Assembly (NCBI RefSeq): GCF_012928505.1
Contig: NZ_JABBJN010000020.1
Coordinates: 1 to 64,000, forward strand
DNA from: Achromobacter sp. Bel
Lineage (GTDB): Bacteria; Pseudomonadota; Gammaproteobacteria; Burkholderiales; Burkholderiaceae_B
Reading direction: 5' to 3'
DNA length: 64,000 nt
The translations under genes and the position numbers were made by a program. The notes beneath the pieces are model-generated. The model was not told the DNA's origin, did not search any database, and worked only from the letters and a program-made list of their open reading frames with translations. Below are positions 1 to 9,952 of this stretch, piece after piece (positions within the stretch are counted from its first letter, which is position 1; every line of letters starts with the position of its first letter).

Positions 1-1
1 T

Positions 2-682
2 TCCGCGGCCTTGGCCGTCGCCCCCGCCGTCGCGGCCGTGCTGGCCAGCGCGCCAGTCGAATCCGAGGGCGGCCCGCCTTCCTGGGTCGACGAAGAAATC
101 CCCTTCGAAGCCGAAGGCGGCTTTGTCCCGGACGGCGGCTTCACGTCCGATCCGGACGACGACGAATTCGAAACCCTGGCCAGCGCGCCGTCCAACGCCC
201 CGGTTCCGGCCGCGCCGGCCCGGCGCGATGGCCCGGCCCCTGCGCGCAAGCGCGCGGGCTCGGGGCAATCGCGCGCCCGCATGGCGGACATGACGTCCGC
301 CGGCTGGCCCGAACTGGCCGCTCGCCTGCCCGTCACCGGGCTGGCGGCGGAACTGGCGCGCCAAAGCGAATGGGCCGGCGTGCAGGGCGACGCGATCGTC
401 CTGCGCGTTGCCGTCAAGACGCTGGCTGAAAGCGAAAGCCGGGTTCGTCTGCAGACGGTCCTGTGCGAACATTTCGGGCAGAGCATCCGGTTGGACGTGG
501 AAGTCGGCGTCACCGGCGACGCCACGGCGCATGCCGTGGCGCAGGCCGAGCGCGCCGCGCGCCAGCAGGCCGCTGAAGACGCCGTGGCCGTCGATCCTTT
601 TGTGCAAGCCCTGTTGGCTGATTTCGGGGGCCAGGTCGTCCCTGGCTCCATCCGCCACGTTGATCCCCCGGCCGCTGCCTGA
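2..682 (+). CDS. dnaX: DNA polymerase III subunit gamma/tau, C-terminal part (5' end outside window)
   Basis: Open from the left edge, so only the last ~226 residues are visible. It starts with a low-complexity Ala/Pro/Asp/Glu linker. From about residue 95 of the fragment comes a compact alpha/beta domain ([18 protein letters not shown] ... [11 protein letters not shown]) typical of the tau tail that contacts the alpha polymerase subunit. The N-terminal AAA+ clamp-loader part lies outside. The identification rests on this tail and on ybaB and recR following directly, the usual dnaX-ybaB-recR order. It is expected to work in the replisome clamp loader. The apparent TTG start at 11 is only an artefact of the window edge. 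Confidence 0.85.
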   Translation, partial: SAALAVAPAVAAVLASAPVESEGGPPSWVDEEIPFEAEGGFVPDGGFTSDPDDDEFETLASAPSNAPVPAAPARRDGPAPARKRAGSGQSRARMADMTSAGWPELAARLPVTGLAAELARQSEWAGVQGDAIVLRVAVKTLAESESRVRLQTVLCEHFGQSIRLDVEVGVTGDATAHAVAQAERAARQQAAEDAVAVDPFVQALLADFGGQVVPGSIRHVDPPAAA

Positions 683-726
683 GGCGGCGGCCATCTCTTA
701 TTCCCCTCGTTCAAGGAACATCCATC

Positions 727-1053
727 ATGATGAAAGGACAACTGGCCGGCCTGATGCGCCAGGCGCAGCAAATGCAGGAAAACATGAAGAAGGCGCAAGA
801 TGCGCTGGCTGAGATCCTGGTCGAAGGCGCCTCCGGCGGCGGTCTGGTCAAGGTCACCATGACCTGCCGTCACGACGTCAAGCGCGTCGTGATCGATCCG
901 TCGCTGCTGGGTGACGACAAGGACATGCTCGAAGACCTGGTCGCCGCCGCGTTCAACGACGCGCTGCGCAAGGCTGAAACCACGTCCCAGGAAAAGATGG
1001 CGGGCGTGACCGCCGGCATGCCGCTGCCCCCGGGCATGAAGCTGCCGTTCTGA
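727..1053 (+). CDS. ybaB: YbaB/EbfC family nucleoid-associated DNA-binding protein
   Basis: A 108-residue protein, the family's usual size. It has the characteristic N-terminal helix rich in Gln/Met/Lys ([16 protein letters not shown]), then a short beta region ([23 protein letters not shown]) and a C-terminal helix ending in PPGMKLPF. Family members form tweezer-like dimers that bind DNA and are linked to nucleoid structure and recombination repair. It lies 44 bp after dnaX and 21 bp before recR, so the three are probably cotranscribed. The start at 727 follows a purine-rich AAGGAA stretch about 10 nt upstream. The second Met codon from the ATGATG pair is used. Confidence 0.93.
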   Translation: MMKGQLAGLMRQAQQMQENMKKAQDALAEILVEGASGGGLVKVTMTCRHDVKRVVIDPSLLGDDKDMLEDLVAAAFNDALRKAETTSQEKMAGVTAGMPLPPGMKLPF

Positions 1054-1074
1054 TTGGCACGATCCTAGGCCGCA

Positions 1075-1683
1075 ATGGATCCCTTACTGCCTGAACCCGA
1101 ACCGCTGGTGTCGTTGATCGAGGCGCTGCGGCGCCTGCCCGGCGTGGGCGTCCGATCGGCCAGACGCATGGCGTACCACCTGCTGCAGCATGACCCGCAA
1201 GGCGCGGACATGCTGGGGCAGGCGCTGGCCGGCGCAGTGCGGGATCTGAAGCATTGCGCGCGGTGCAACAGCTTTTCGGAAGAAGAGGTCTGCGGCACCT
1301 GCGCCAATCCCAAGCGCGACCGCTCGCTCCTGTGCATCGTGGAAACGCCGGCCGACCAGAACATGATCGAGTCCAGCCACGGCTACCGTGGCCTGTACTA
1401 CGTGCTGATGGGCCGGGTGGCGCCGCTTGAGGGCATCGGCCCGCGCGAGCTGGACTTCGACCGCGTGATCAAGCGGGCGACGGACGGCCAGGTGCAGGAA
1501 GTCATCCTGGCCACCAACTTCACCGCTGAAGGCGAGACCACCGCCCACTTCCTGGGCGAAGCGCTGGGCGAACGCGGCTTGCGCGTGACGCGCCTGGCGC
1601 GCGGCGTGCCGGCCGGCAGTGAACTGGAATACGTGGATGCCGGCACGATCGCCTGGGCCTTGATGGAGCGCAAGACCACCTGA
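1075..1683 (+). CDS. recR: Recombination mediator RecR
   Basis: A 202-residue protein matching RecR along its full length. It has an N-terminal helix-hairpin-helix ([17 protein letters not shown], residues 21-37), a C4 zinc finger with Cys61, Cys64, Cys73 and Cys76, and a Toprim domain beginning [10 protein letters not shown]. RecR works with RecO (and RecF) to load RecA at gaps in single-stranded DNA. It is the third gene of a probable dnaX-ybaB-recR unit. No clear intrinsic terminator follows before the next gene at 1755. Confidence 0.96.
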   Translation: MDPLLPEPEPLVSLIEALRRLPGVGVRSARRMAYHLLQHDPQGADMLGQALAGAVRDLKHCARCNSFSEEEVCGTCANPKRDRSLLCIVETPADQNMIESSHGYRGLYYVLMGRVAPLEGIGPRELDFDRVIKRATDGQVQEVILATNFTAEGETTAHFLGEALGERGLRVTRLARGVPAGSELEYVDAGTIAWALMERKTT

Positions 1684-1754
1684 GGCTCGCAGCACGACAA
1701 CAGCCAGCCGGCAACGTACCGGCGCGGCAAAAAAAACCGTGAGGAAGACAAACC

Positions 1755-3014
1755 ATGTCAGCGCTGACCGGACTCAAGGTCCTGGAACTCGGCACGCTCA
1801 TCGCCGGCCCGTTCGCCGCGCGCATCTTCGGCGAATTCGGCGCCGATGTCATCAAGGTCGAAACGCCGCACGGGCCTGATGGCACCGGCGGCGGAGACCC
1901 CATCCGCAGCTGGCGCCATCTGCACGAGGGCAATTCGCTCTGGTGGACGGTGCAGGCCCGCAACAAGCAATCCATCGCCCTGAACCTGAAAGACCCGCGC
2001 GCCCAGGAGATTGCCCGCAAGTTGGCGCTGGACGCCGATGTCGTGGTTGAAAACTACCGGCCGGGCGTGCTGGAGAAATGGGGCCTGGGTTTCGAACAGC
2101 TGCGCGCCATCAACCCCGCGCTGATCATGGTGCGGCTGTCGGGCTACGGACAGACCGGCCCCATGAAAGACCAGCCGGGCTTCGGCGCCATCGGCGAATC
2201 GATGGGCGGCCTGCGCTATGTGTCGGGCCACCCCGACCGGCCGCCGCTGCGGGTGGGCATTTCCATCGGCGATTCCATCGCCGCGCTGCACGGCGTGATC
2301 GGCGCGATGATGGCGCTGCGCCATCGCGACGCCACGGGTGGCCGCTGGAACGGGAAGTCGGGCGATGCCTGCCAGGCCGGGCAGGGGCAGATGGTGGACG
2401 TGGCCTTGTACGAGGCCGTGTTCAACATGATGGAAAGTCTCGTGCCCGAATACGACGTGGCTGGCGTGGTGCGAGAGCGCACGGGCGGCGCGTTGCCGGG
2501 CATCGTGCCCTCCAACACCTACACCACGCGCGATGGCCAGAACGTCGTCATCGCGGGCAACGGCGACGCGATCTTCCATCGGCTGATGCGCGCCATCGGT
2601 CGGGACGACCTGGCCGAAGACCCCGATCTGGTGCGCAACGACGGCCGCGCGCGCCGGGTCGAAGAGATCGACGGCGCCATCCAGCAATGGTGCGGCGGCC
2701 GCGGCATCGACGAGGCGCTGGGCGTGCTGAAAGGCGCGGACGTGCCCGTCGGCAAGATCTACAGCGTGGCCGACATGTTCAGCGATCCCCAGTTCCTGGC
2801 GCGCCGGATGATCGAACAACACCACTTCGCCGACGGCAGTCCCGTCAAGCTGCCTGCGGTGGTTCCCAAGCTGTCCGAGACCCCTGGCCAGACGCGCTGG
2901 GTGGGCCCGGCATTAGGGGAACATACCGAGGAAGTCCTGAAATCGCTGGGGTATGATTCAGCGGCTATTGATGAGCTGGCGAAGACCGGCGCTATCGGTA
3001 AACCCGACAATTAG
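1755..3014 (+). CDS. CaiB/BaiF family CoA-transferase (class III)
   Basis: A 419-residue protein with the family's N-terminal signature (LKVLELGTLIAGPFAARIFGEFGADVIKVE) and Asp in the expected active-site region (VDVALYEAVFNMMES). Class III enzymes move CoA between organic acids, as in formyl-CoA:oxalate or carnitine CoA-transferases. The substrate cannot be read from sequence. The gene has a good ribosome site (AGGAAG) and is 11 bp before an ABC importer operon (3026-5666), so the imported compound may be an acid activated by this enzyme. That link is inferred. Confidence 0.9.
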   Translation: MSALTGLKVLELGTLIAGPFAARIFGEFGADVIKVETPHGPDGTGGGDPIRSWRHLHEGNSLWWTVQARNKQSIALNLKDPRAQEIARKLALDADVVVENYRPGVLEKWGLGFEQLRAINPALIMVRLSGYGQTGPMKDQPGFGAIGESMGGLRYVSGHPDRPPLRVGISIGDSIAALHGVIGAMMALRHRDATGGRWNGKSGDACQAGQGQMVDVALYEAVFNMMESLVPEYDVAGVVRERTGGALPGIVPSNTYTTRDGQNVVIAGNGDAIFHRLMRAIGRDDLAEDPDLVRNDGRARRVEEIDGAIQQWCGGRGIDEALGVLKGADVPVGKIYSVADMFSDPQFLARRMIEQHHFADGSPVKLPAVVPKLSETPGQTRWVGPALGEHTEEVLKSLGYDSAAIDELAKTGAIGKPDN

Positions 3015-3025
3015 GAGACAACCAC

Positions 3026-4066
3026 ATGTCAGTTACCCGCCGTGATTTGCTCAAGATGGCCGGCGCTGCCGGCGTCATGGGCATGGCGCCCGCCATCGTG
3101 CGTGCTCAGAAGCTTGAAAAGACCAAGGTCCAGATCGCCGTGGGCGGCAAGCCCCTGATCTACTACCTGCCCCTGTCCATCGCGGAAGCCCGCGGCTACT
3201 TCAAGGACGAAGGCCTGGACGTCAGCATCGCCGACTTCGCCGGCGGTTCCAAGGCGTTGCAGGCGGTGGTGGGCGGCAGCGCCGACGTGGTCTCGGGCGC
3301 GTTCGAGCACACGCTGTCCATGCAATCCAAGGGCCAGGCGTACCGCGCCTTCGTGCTGCAAGGCCGCGCGCCGATGATCGGCGTGGGCGTGTCCAAGAAG
3401 AACCTGCCCAACTACAAGGGCCCGGCCGACCTCAAGGGCAAGAAGATCGGCGTGACGGCGCCGGGCTCGTCCACCAACATGGTGGTCAGCTTCTTCCTGG
3501 CCAAGCACGGCTTGAAGGCCTCCGACGTGTCGATCATCGGCGTGGGCGCCGGCGCAGGCGCCGTGACGGCGTTGCGCAGCGGTCAGATCGACGCCATCTC
3601 CAACACCGACCCCGTGGTGTCGATGCTGGAGATGCCGGGCGACATCCAGATCATCGTCGACACGCGCACCCTCAAGGACACCCAGGACATCTTCGGCGGC
3701 AATATGCCGGCGGGTTGCCTGTACGCGCCGCAGGCGTTCATTGACGCCAACCCGAACACGACACAGGCCCTGGCCAATGCGCTGGTCCGTGCCGACAAGT
3801 GGATCCAGAAGGCGGGCCCCGACGAGATCGCCAAGATCGTGCCGGAAACCTACCTGCTGGGCGACCCGGCGGTCTACAAGGCCGCCATCGCGAAGAGCCT
3901 GGAAGGCCTGTCGCCCAACGGCATGATCCCCGAAGACGGCGCGGCCACCGCGTTGAAGGCGCTGGCCGCGTACCAGGCGGATTTCGACGGCGCGAAGATC
4001 GACCCCTCCAAGGTCTGGACCAACGATTTCGCGCGCCGCGCCAACGAGAAGTATGCCAATGGCTGA
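3026..4066 (+). CDS. ABC transporter substrate-binding protein, NMT1/SsuA-TauA type, with Tat-like signal
   Basis: A 346-residue protein beginning with a twin-arginine signal (TRRDLLKMAGAAGVMG, cleavage near IVRAQ). The mature part has the NMT1/THI5-like fold: YYLPLSIAEARGYFKDEGLDV near the start, then AGGSKALQAVVGGSADV and a LRSGQIDAI segment. This family binds nitrate, sulfonates, pyrimidine precursors or aromatic acids; the ligand is not predictable here. It lies 11 bp after the CoA-transferase and its stop overlaps the ATPase start, giving a translationally coupled operon. Confidence 0.9.
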   Translation: MSVTRRDLLKMAGAAGVMGMAPAIVRAQKLEKTKVQIAVGGKPLIYYLPLSIAEARGYFKDEGLDVSIADFAGGSKALQAVVGGSADVVSGAFEHTLSMQSKGQAYRAFVLQGRAPMIGVGVSKKNLPNYKGPADLKGKKIGVTAPGSSTNMVVSFFLAKHGLKASDVSIIGVGAGAGAVTALRSGQIDAISNTDPVVSMLEMPGDIQIIVDTRTLKDTQDIFGGNMPAGCLYAPQAFIDANPNTTQALANALVRADKWIQKAGPDEIAKIVPETYLLGDPAVYKAAIAKSLEGLSPNGMIPEDGAATALKALAAYQADFDGAKIDPSKVWTNDFARRANEKYANG

Positions 4067-4868
4067 AGCCGCGCTGTCGCTGGAAAATATCAGTTGCACC
4101 TTTGTTTCGCGTGACGACCGGTCACAGCGCTACACCGCCGTCAGCGACACGACCCTGGCCATCGCGCCAGGGGAGTTCGTGTCGGTGGTGGGGCCGACCG
4201 GCTGCGGGAAATCCACCCTGCTCAACGTCGGCGCCGGTTTGCTGGCGCCGTCGTCGGGGCGGGTGTTGGTCTTTGGCCAACCCCTGTCGGGTATCAACGC
4301 GCGCGCAGGCTACATGTTCCAGGGCGAAGCCCTCTTGCCCTGGCGTAGCGCGCTGGACAACGTGGTGGCCGGCCTGGATTTCGCCGGCGTGCCGCGTCCG
4401 GAAGCGCTAGAGCGCGGCCGGGAGTGGATGCGGCGCGTGGGCCTGGGCGGCTTTGAAAGCCGCTATCCGCACCAGATGTCGGGTGGCATGCGCAAGCGCG
4501 CCATGCTGGCCCAGACGCTGATCCGCGATCCGGACATCATCCTGATGGACGAGCCGTTCTCGGCCTTGGACATCCAGACGCGCCAGCTGATGGAAAACGA
4601 GGTGCTGGAGCTGTGGATGGCCAAGCGCAAGGCCGTGCTGTTCATCACGCACGACCTCGACGAAGCCATTGCGATGAGCGACCGCGTGATCGTGCTGTCG
4701 GCCGGGCCGGGCACACATCCGATCGGTGAGTTCGTCATCGACCTGCCGCGCCCGCGCGACGTTGCCGAGGTGCGCGCCCATCCGCGTTTCGTCGAACTGC
4801 ATACGGCCATCTGGGCCGTGCTGCGCGAAGAAGTGCTCAAGGGCTATGCCCAACAGAAGCGAGCCTAA
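4053..4868 (+). CDS. ABC transporter ATP-binding protein, SsuB/TauB type
   Basis: A 271-residue ATPase with Walker A GPTGCGKST (residues 47-55), the ABC signature MSGGMRKRAML, Walker B IILMDEPFSALD, and an H-loop FITHDLDEA. It resembles nitrate/sulfonate/taurine importers. The start at 4053 overlaps the 3' end of the binding-protein gene by 14 bp; an ATG at 4059 is almost as good, since both follow the GAGAAG purine run. It supplies energy to the permease that starts 3 bp after its stop. Confidence 0.93.
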   Translation: MPMAEAALSLENISCTFVSRDDRSQRYTAVSDTTLAIAPGEFVSVVGPTGCGKSTLLNVGAGLLAPSSGRVLVFGQPLSGINARAGYMFQGEALLPWRSALDNVVAGLDFAGVPRPEALERGREWMRRVGLGGFESRYPHQMSGGMRKRAMLAQTLIRDPDIILMDEPFSALDIQTRQLMENEVLELWMAKRKAVLFITHDLDEAIAMSDRVIVLSAGPGTHPIGEFVIDLPRPRDVAEVRAHPRFVELHTAIWAVLREEVLKGYAQQKRA

Positions 4869-4871
4869 GGT

Positions 4872-5666
4872 ATGTCGAAGTCATTCAAATCCGGTTCCGC
4901 CAGCCTGCGCTTCTGGCAACTGCTGCTGCTGGTCGTCATCCTGGGCGTCTGGCATTTCGCATCGCGCGATTCCAAGGTGGCGTTCTTCTTCGGCGAGCCG
5001 CTGAAGGTCTGGGGCCGCATCTGGGCCTGGTTCATCACCAACGCGGACATCTACACGCACCTGTGGGTGACCCTGACCGAAACCGTGCTGGCGTTCTTCA
5101 TCGGCACCATCGCCGGCCTGGGCTTCGGCCTGTGGCTGGGACTGTCGCCGCGCGCAAGCGCCATCCTCGACCCCTACATCAAGGCCGCCAACTCGATGCC
5201 GCGCGTCATCCTGGCGCCGATCTTCGGGATGTGGTTCGGGCTGGGGATCTGGTCCAAGGTGGCGCTGGCAGTCACGCTGGTGTTCTTCATCGTGTTCTTC
5301 AACGTCTACCAGGGCGTGCGCGAAGTCAGCCCGACCTTGTTGGACAACGCCCGCATGCTGGGTGCGCGCAAGCGCCAGTTGTTGCGCCACGTCTATCTGC
5401 CGTCAGCCACCAGCTGGGTGTTCTCCAGCCTGCATACGTCCGTGGGCCTGGCTTTCGTGGGTGCCGTGGTCGGGGAATACCTGGGCTCGGCAAGCGGCGT
5501 GGGTTACTTGATCCTGCAGGCGGAAGGCACATTCGACGTGAACACGGTGTTCGCAGGCATCGTTGTGCTGACGGCATTCGCGCTGGTGCTGGACTACATC
5601 GTCGGCATCGGCGAAAAGCGCCTGATGAAGTGGCAGCCCAAATCAGGCGAAACCGAAAAACTGTAA
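4872..5666 (+). CDS. ABC transporter permease, SsuC/TauC type
   Basis: A 264-residue inner-membrane protein with about six hydrophobic segments, the first at residues 12-29 (FWQLLLLVVILGVWHFA). The cytoplasmic EAA loop is recognisable as NARMLGARKRQLLRHVYLPSA, the docking site for the ATPase. It completes the importer started at 3026. Gene order (binding protein, ATPase, permease) and 3-14 bp spacing show one transcript, presumably with the CoA-transferase. Confidence 0.92.
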   Translation: MSKSFKSGSASLRFWQLLLLVVILGVWHFASRDSKVAFFFGEPLKVWGRIWAWFITNADIYTHLWVTLTETVLAFFIGTIAGLGFGLWLGLSPRASAILDPYIKAANSMPRVILAPIFGMWFGLGIWSKVALAVTLVFFIVFFNVYQGVREVSPTLLDNARMLGARKRQLLRHVYLPSATSWVFSSLHTSVGLAFVGAVVGEYLGSASGVGYLILQAEGTFDVNTVFAGIVVLTAFALVLDYIVGIGEKRLMKWQPKSGETEKL

Positions 5667-5684
5667 CCCTCGCCCTGCCTGATC

Positions 5685-5710
5685 GAAGCCCCTCGTGAAC
5701 GGGGGGCTTC
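5685..5710 (+). terminator. Stem-loop at the end of the CoA-transferase/ABC operon
   Basis: Inverted repeat GAAGCCCC / GGGGGGCTTC with an 8-nt loop, between the convergent permease gene and the minus-strand gene ending at 5722. No T-run follows on either strand, so it may be an mRNA 3'-end hairpin rather than a classical terminator. Confidence 0.4.
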
Positions 5711-5721
5711 ATGGCGGCCAC

Positions 5722-6366
5722 TTATTTGTCGGGCGTGGAGGCGGGCAGGTGCAGCGACCAGCAATGCGTCTGACGCTCCAGACGCCAGCCCGATGCGGCC
5801 GCCAGAAGTTCGACTTCCTGCGGATCGAAGGCGGAAGGCTCTGCGTCGGCAAATTCGGGCGCCGCGGTAAATCGGGCATGCCAGGCATCCGCCTGGGAGA
5901 AATCCAGCGCCAGCTCCGCGTCGGCCGGAAGCGCCGGCAGCAGGCAGAGCAGCCACGCCAGCAGCAGATAGCGCGAGGCGAATGTCGGTAATTCGATCGA
6001 CGCGACCGATTCGGACCAGGTGACGCTGCGCCGGGACAGCAGCAGATGCGAGAACATCAGCTTGCGGCATTCCCGCAGCAATGCATCGGCCGACGCTACA
6101 GCGCCTTGATCCGCCAGCCATTGGTCCAGTTCGCGCACGACGGCGACGCTGTCTTCCAGCATGCCCGTCAAGTCGCCCGCCAGCCGCTGGCAGCGTTGTT
6201 GCAGGGCGTCGGGACTGGCGCCTTCGGGCGTCTGGCGCAGCATCGCGGTCGCCAGCGTGGCGTTGGACAGCGGGCCGACCACCTCGTGGCGCAGCACGGG
6301 GAAGACCTCGGCCAGCACTTTCAGCCGCACGCCGTGGGCTGCCAGCGCTTGCAAGGAAGTAGACAT
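5722..6366 (-). CDS. Histidine-kinase-like phosphotransfer protein lacking a recognisable catalytic ATPase
   Basis: A 214-residue protein I cannot assign to a named family with certainty. Near the N-terminus a helix carries PVLRHEVVGPLSNATLA, very like the H-box of HisKA domains, with His27 as the likely phospho-acceptor; a second long helix follows (LQQRCQRLAGDLTGMLEDSVAVVRELD). The C-terminal half has no N-, G1- or G2-box, so it looks like a degenerate kinase or ChpT-like histidine phosphotransferase. The ATG at 6366 has GGTGA 8 nt upstream; a GTG at 6378 is possible. It is 14 bp downstream of the receiver gene, so the two probably form a phosphorelay pair. Confidence 0.6.
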   Translation of the reverse strand: MSTSLQALAAHGVRLKVLAEVFPVLRHEVVGPLSNATLATAMLRQTPEGASPDALQQRCQRLAGDLTGMLEDSVAVVRELDQWLADQGAVASADALLRECRKLMFSHLLLSRRSVTWSESVASIELPTFASRYLLLAWLLCLLPALPADAELALDFSQADAWHARFTAAPEFADAEPSAFDPQEVELLAAASGWRLERQTHCWSLHLPASTPDK

Positions 6367-6380
6367 GATAAGCGTCACCG

Positions 6381-6746
6381 CTAGTGCGTCTGGCGCAGGA
6401 TGGCCAGCAGCGCGTCGGGGTCGGCGGGCTTTTCGATCCAGCCGTTGAACATGCCATCGGCGTCATCGCGTCGTTCCTGGCGCGCAAGCCCGCTCAACGC
6501 ATAGATGCGGGCCGGCTTGCCGCGCGCGCGCAACTTGGCGGCCAATTCGTAGCCATCCATGTCGGGCAGCAGGATATCCACCAGCACGGCTTCGGGGACG
6601 AAACTGTCGGCCAGTTCCAGGGCGGCCTCGCCGGTGGCGGCGCACCGCGTTTCCAATCCGGAAAGCGCCAGGAATTCGGCAAGCAGCTCCGAGCCCATTT
6701 CGTTATCGTCAACCAGCAGGACGCGAATCGCGCGCACGTCGTTCAA
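6381..6746 (-). CDS. Single-domain response regulator (receiver protein)
   Basis: A 121-residue CheY-like protein made of one receiver domain: acidic pair in VLLVDDNEMGSELLAEFL, phospho-acceptor Asp in VLVDILLPDMDGYELAAKL, conserved Ser in YALSG, and Lys in WIEKPADPDALL. There is no output domain. The start is set at a TTG (6746) because a strong GGAGG sits 7 nt upstream; the open frame extends to 6827 but that part is not receiver-like. Its partner, the kinase-like protein, follows 14 bp downstream. Likely role: phosphate shuttle or protein-interaction switch. Confidence 0.8.
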   Translation of the reverse strand: MNDVRAIRVLLVDDNEMGSELLAEFLALSGLETRCAATGEAALELADSFVPEAVLVDILLPDMDGYELAAKLRARGKPARIYALSGLARQERRDDADGMFNGWIEKPADPDALLAILRQTH

Positions 6747-7010
6747 AAGGGTACCTCCAGAAAACAAGGGGGGGCGCGCTGGCCGCGCGGCAGCGCCACC
6801 GTGAAAATGACCAGACTGTCGCGGCATTCTTCCGAAATATCGCCGTCATGGGTGGGCACGATCCGATCGGCGATGTGCCGGGCCGTCCCAGGCCCTAGAC
6901 GTGGCGCGAATGGCCTGACGATATACCGGGGATGCCAATGTCCTGTCATTATGTCAAATATATTGTACGAATGTGTGCATTTGCAGCCCTGTCACCGATA
7001 TGGAGTTCCC

Positions 7011-7538
7011 ATGGCCCGTCTGCCCTACGCCGATTTGACTCATCCCGAAGCACGTCCCCTGGTCGATCGCATCGTCGCGGAGCGCGGCAGCGTCCTGCAT
7101 CTGTACCAGATGCTGCTGCATAGCCCGGCGGTTGCGGGCGGCTGGTTGAACTACCTGACCTCGATCCGCCAGCTGAGCACGCTGCCGGGCGACTTGCGCG
7201 AATTGGTGATCATGCGGGTGGCGGCGATCAACGGCGCGCCTTACGAGGCCGACCAGCATGCGCCGATCGCGCTGAAAGAGGGCGTTACTCAAGCCCAGCT
7301 TGACGCGTTGGACGCCTGGGAAAGTTCGGCCCTGTTCGGCGAACGCGAAAAGGCGGTGCTGGCCTACACCGACGCGATGACCCGTCAGGTGCAGGTGCCG
7401 GAACCGGTGTTCCAGGCGGCGCGGGCGGCGATGGGGTCGGAAAAGCTCATCGTGGAGTTGACCGCGACCGTCGCGGCTTACAACATGGTGTCGCGCTTCC
7501 TGGAAGCGCTGCAAGTGCATTCGCACGACCACCGCTAG
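7011..7538 (+). CDS. Carboxymuconolactone decarboxylase family protein
   Basis: A 175-residue protein of the CMD/AhpD-like helical fold (LVIMRVAAINGAPYEADQHAPIALKEGVTQ). The redox CxxC of AhpD-type members is absent (EADQH occupies that place), so peroxidase activity is unlikely; the protein belongs to the Cys-less branch. The exact reaction is unknown. The start at 7011 follows GGAG with 5-nt spacing; the same frame is open back to 6384 but only the part from 7011 looks like this family. The AT-rich stretch just upstream (6945-6975) probably holds its promoter. The 264-bp region 6747-7010 separates it from the divergent receiver gene. Confidence 0.87.
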   Translation: MARLPYADLTHPEARPLVDRIVAERGSVLHLYQMLLHSPAVAGGWLNYLTSIRQLSTLPGDLRELVIMRVAAINGAPYEADQHAPIALKEGVTQAQLDALDAWESSALFGEREKAVLAYTDAMTRQVQVPEPVFQAARAAMGSEKLIVELTATVAAYNMVSRFLEALQVHSHDHR

Positions 7539-7596
7539 GCCGCCGGCGGAAAAAGGGCGCGCCGGCAAGGCGCGCGCCTATCCGCTGGCTGGGGCC

Positions 7597-8550
7597 CTAA
7601 CGCCGTTGCGCGTCGATCAGTGCGTCCAGTTTGACCGCGTCGGCCACGAACAGGCGGATGCCTTCGGACAGCTTCTCGGTCGCCATGGCGTCGTCGTTGA
7701 GCAGGGTGCGGAAGCTGATTTCGTCCGAGCCGATGCGCGCGATGGGCTCGCCCGTGTCATCGGCGCGCAATTGCGCGGGCGCGTCGCCTTCGGCGCCCGC
7801 CAGCTGGTTCAGCAGGTCAGGGCTGATCGTCAACAGGTCGCAGCCCGACAGCGCCAGGATCTGTCCCGCGTTGCGGAAGCTGGCGCCCATGATCTCGGTG
7901 GCGATGCCATGTTGCTTGTAGTAGCGGTAGATGCGGGTCACGGACAGCACGCCAGGATCGCGCGCGCCGGCATTGTCGGCTTCCACCCAGGCTGCACCCG
8001 CGCTTTTTTTGTACCAGTCATAGATACGGCCGACGAAGGGCGAAATCAGTTGCACATTCGCATCGGCGCAGGCCACGGCCTGGGGCAGCGAAAACAGCAG
8101 GGTCAGGTTGCAGCGCACCCCTTCCGCCTGCAGGGCGCGGGCGGCCTGAATGCCTTCCCAGGTGGATGCAATCTTGATCAGCACGCGTTCGCGCGGCACG
8201 CCGGCGGCCTCGTACAGGGCGATCAGGCCGCGGGCGCGTTCGATGGTGGCGCGGGTGTCGAACGACAGGCGGGCGTCCACCTCGGTCGAGACGCGCCCGG
8301 GCACGATGTTCAGGATGGCGCGGCCGAAAGCGACCAGCAGACGGTCGACCAAGTCGGGCGTCGAGGCGCCGCCGTGGTCGCGTGCCGTTTTCTCCAGCAG
8401 CGGGCGGTAGGCGTCCTGCTGAACGGCTTTAAGAATCAGGGACGGATTTGTGGTGGCGTCAGTGGGACGCAACGCCTTCATCGCTTCGAAATCCCCCGTG
8501 TCGGCGACAACGGTGGTGTGATTGCGCAGGGCGTCAAGTTGGCTGGACAT
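7597..8550 (-). CDS. tal: Transaldolase
   Basis: A 317-residue transaldolase of the TalB class. Visible hallmarks are [12 protein letters not shown] (residues 31-42) and the Schiff-base lysine Lys126 in [12 protein letters not shown]. It moves a dihydroxyacetone unit between sugar phosphates in the non-oxidative pentose phosphate pathway, in the cytosol. ATG at 8550 is preferred over a TTG two codons upstream. The ribosome site is weak. It is transcribed divergently from carA, with a 237-bp region between them. Confidence 0.96.
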   Translation of the reverse strand: MSSQLDALRNHTTVVADTGDFEAMKALRPTDATTNPSLILKAVQQDAYRPLLEKTARDHGGASTPDLVDRLLVAFGRAILNIVPGRVSTEVDARLSFDTRATIERARGLIALYEAAGVPRERVLIKIASTWEGIQAARALQAEGVRCNLTLLFSLPQAVACADANVQLISPFVGRIYDWYKKSAGAAWVEADNAGARDPGVLSVTRIYRYYKQHGIATEIMGASFRNAGQILALSGCDLLTISPDLLNQLAGAEGDAPAQLRADDTGEPIARIGSDEISFRTLLNDDAMATEKLSEGIRLFVADAVKLDALIDAQRR

Positions 8551-8742
8551 GGACAAATACGGCTCACGACGGCAAGGGTTGAAGGGTTCCCTAGCGTATC
8601 ACTGCCGCCCGCGCCTTGCTGTCGGCCAAACGGACTTGGGAGGGGGGGGCGCGAGGAGGCCGCGCGGTGGCCTGAAAAAGGGGGAAATCACCGATTCCGG
8701 CCTTATTTGGCGCGGTTCTCCGGGAAAAACGCCAGCGCAAGG

Positions 8743-8748
8743 TATAAT
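8743..8748 (+). promoter_or_regulatory. Probable -10 element of the carAB promoter
   Basis: A perfect TATAAT, 40 bp before the carA start, within the 237-bp talB/carA divergent region. No good -35 lies 16-18 bp upstream, so activation or a weak -35 would be needed. An eight-G run at 8642-8649 lies further upstream. Confidence 0.45.
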
Positions 8749-8787
8749 CCGAAGGTTTGATTATCGATTCTAAAACCGGGGTTTACT

Positions 8788-9942
<1,155 letters not shown>

Positions 9943-9952
9943 AGATTGCATC

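Noticed and set aside
6384-7010. Long N-terminal extension of the carboxymuconolactone decarboxylase family gene
   Set aside because: That stretch is antisense to the receiver gene, and the family fold and ribosome site start at 7011.
8642-8649. Run of eight G residues between tal and carA
   Set aside because: Too short to act as a phase-variation tract with confidence, and not inside either gene or promoter spacer.
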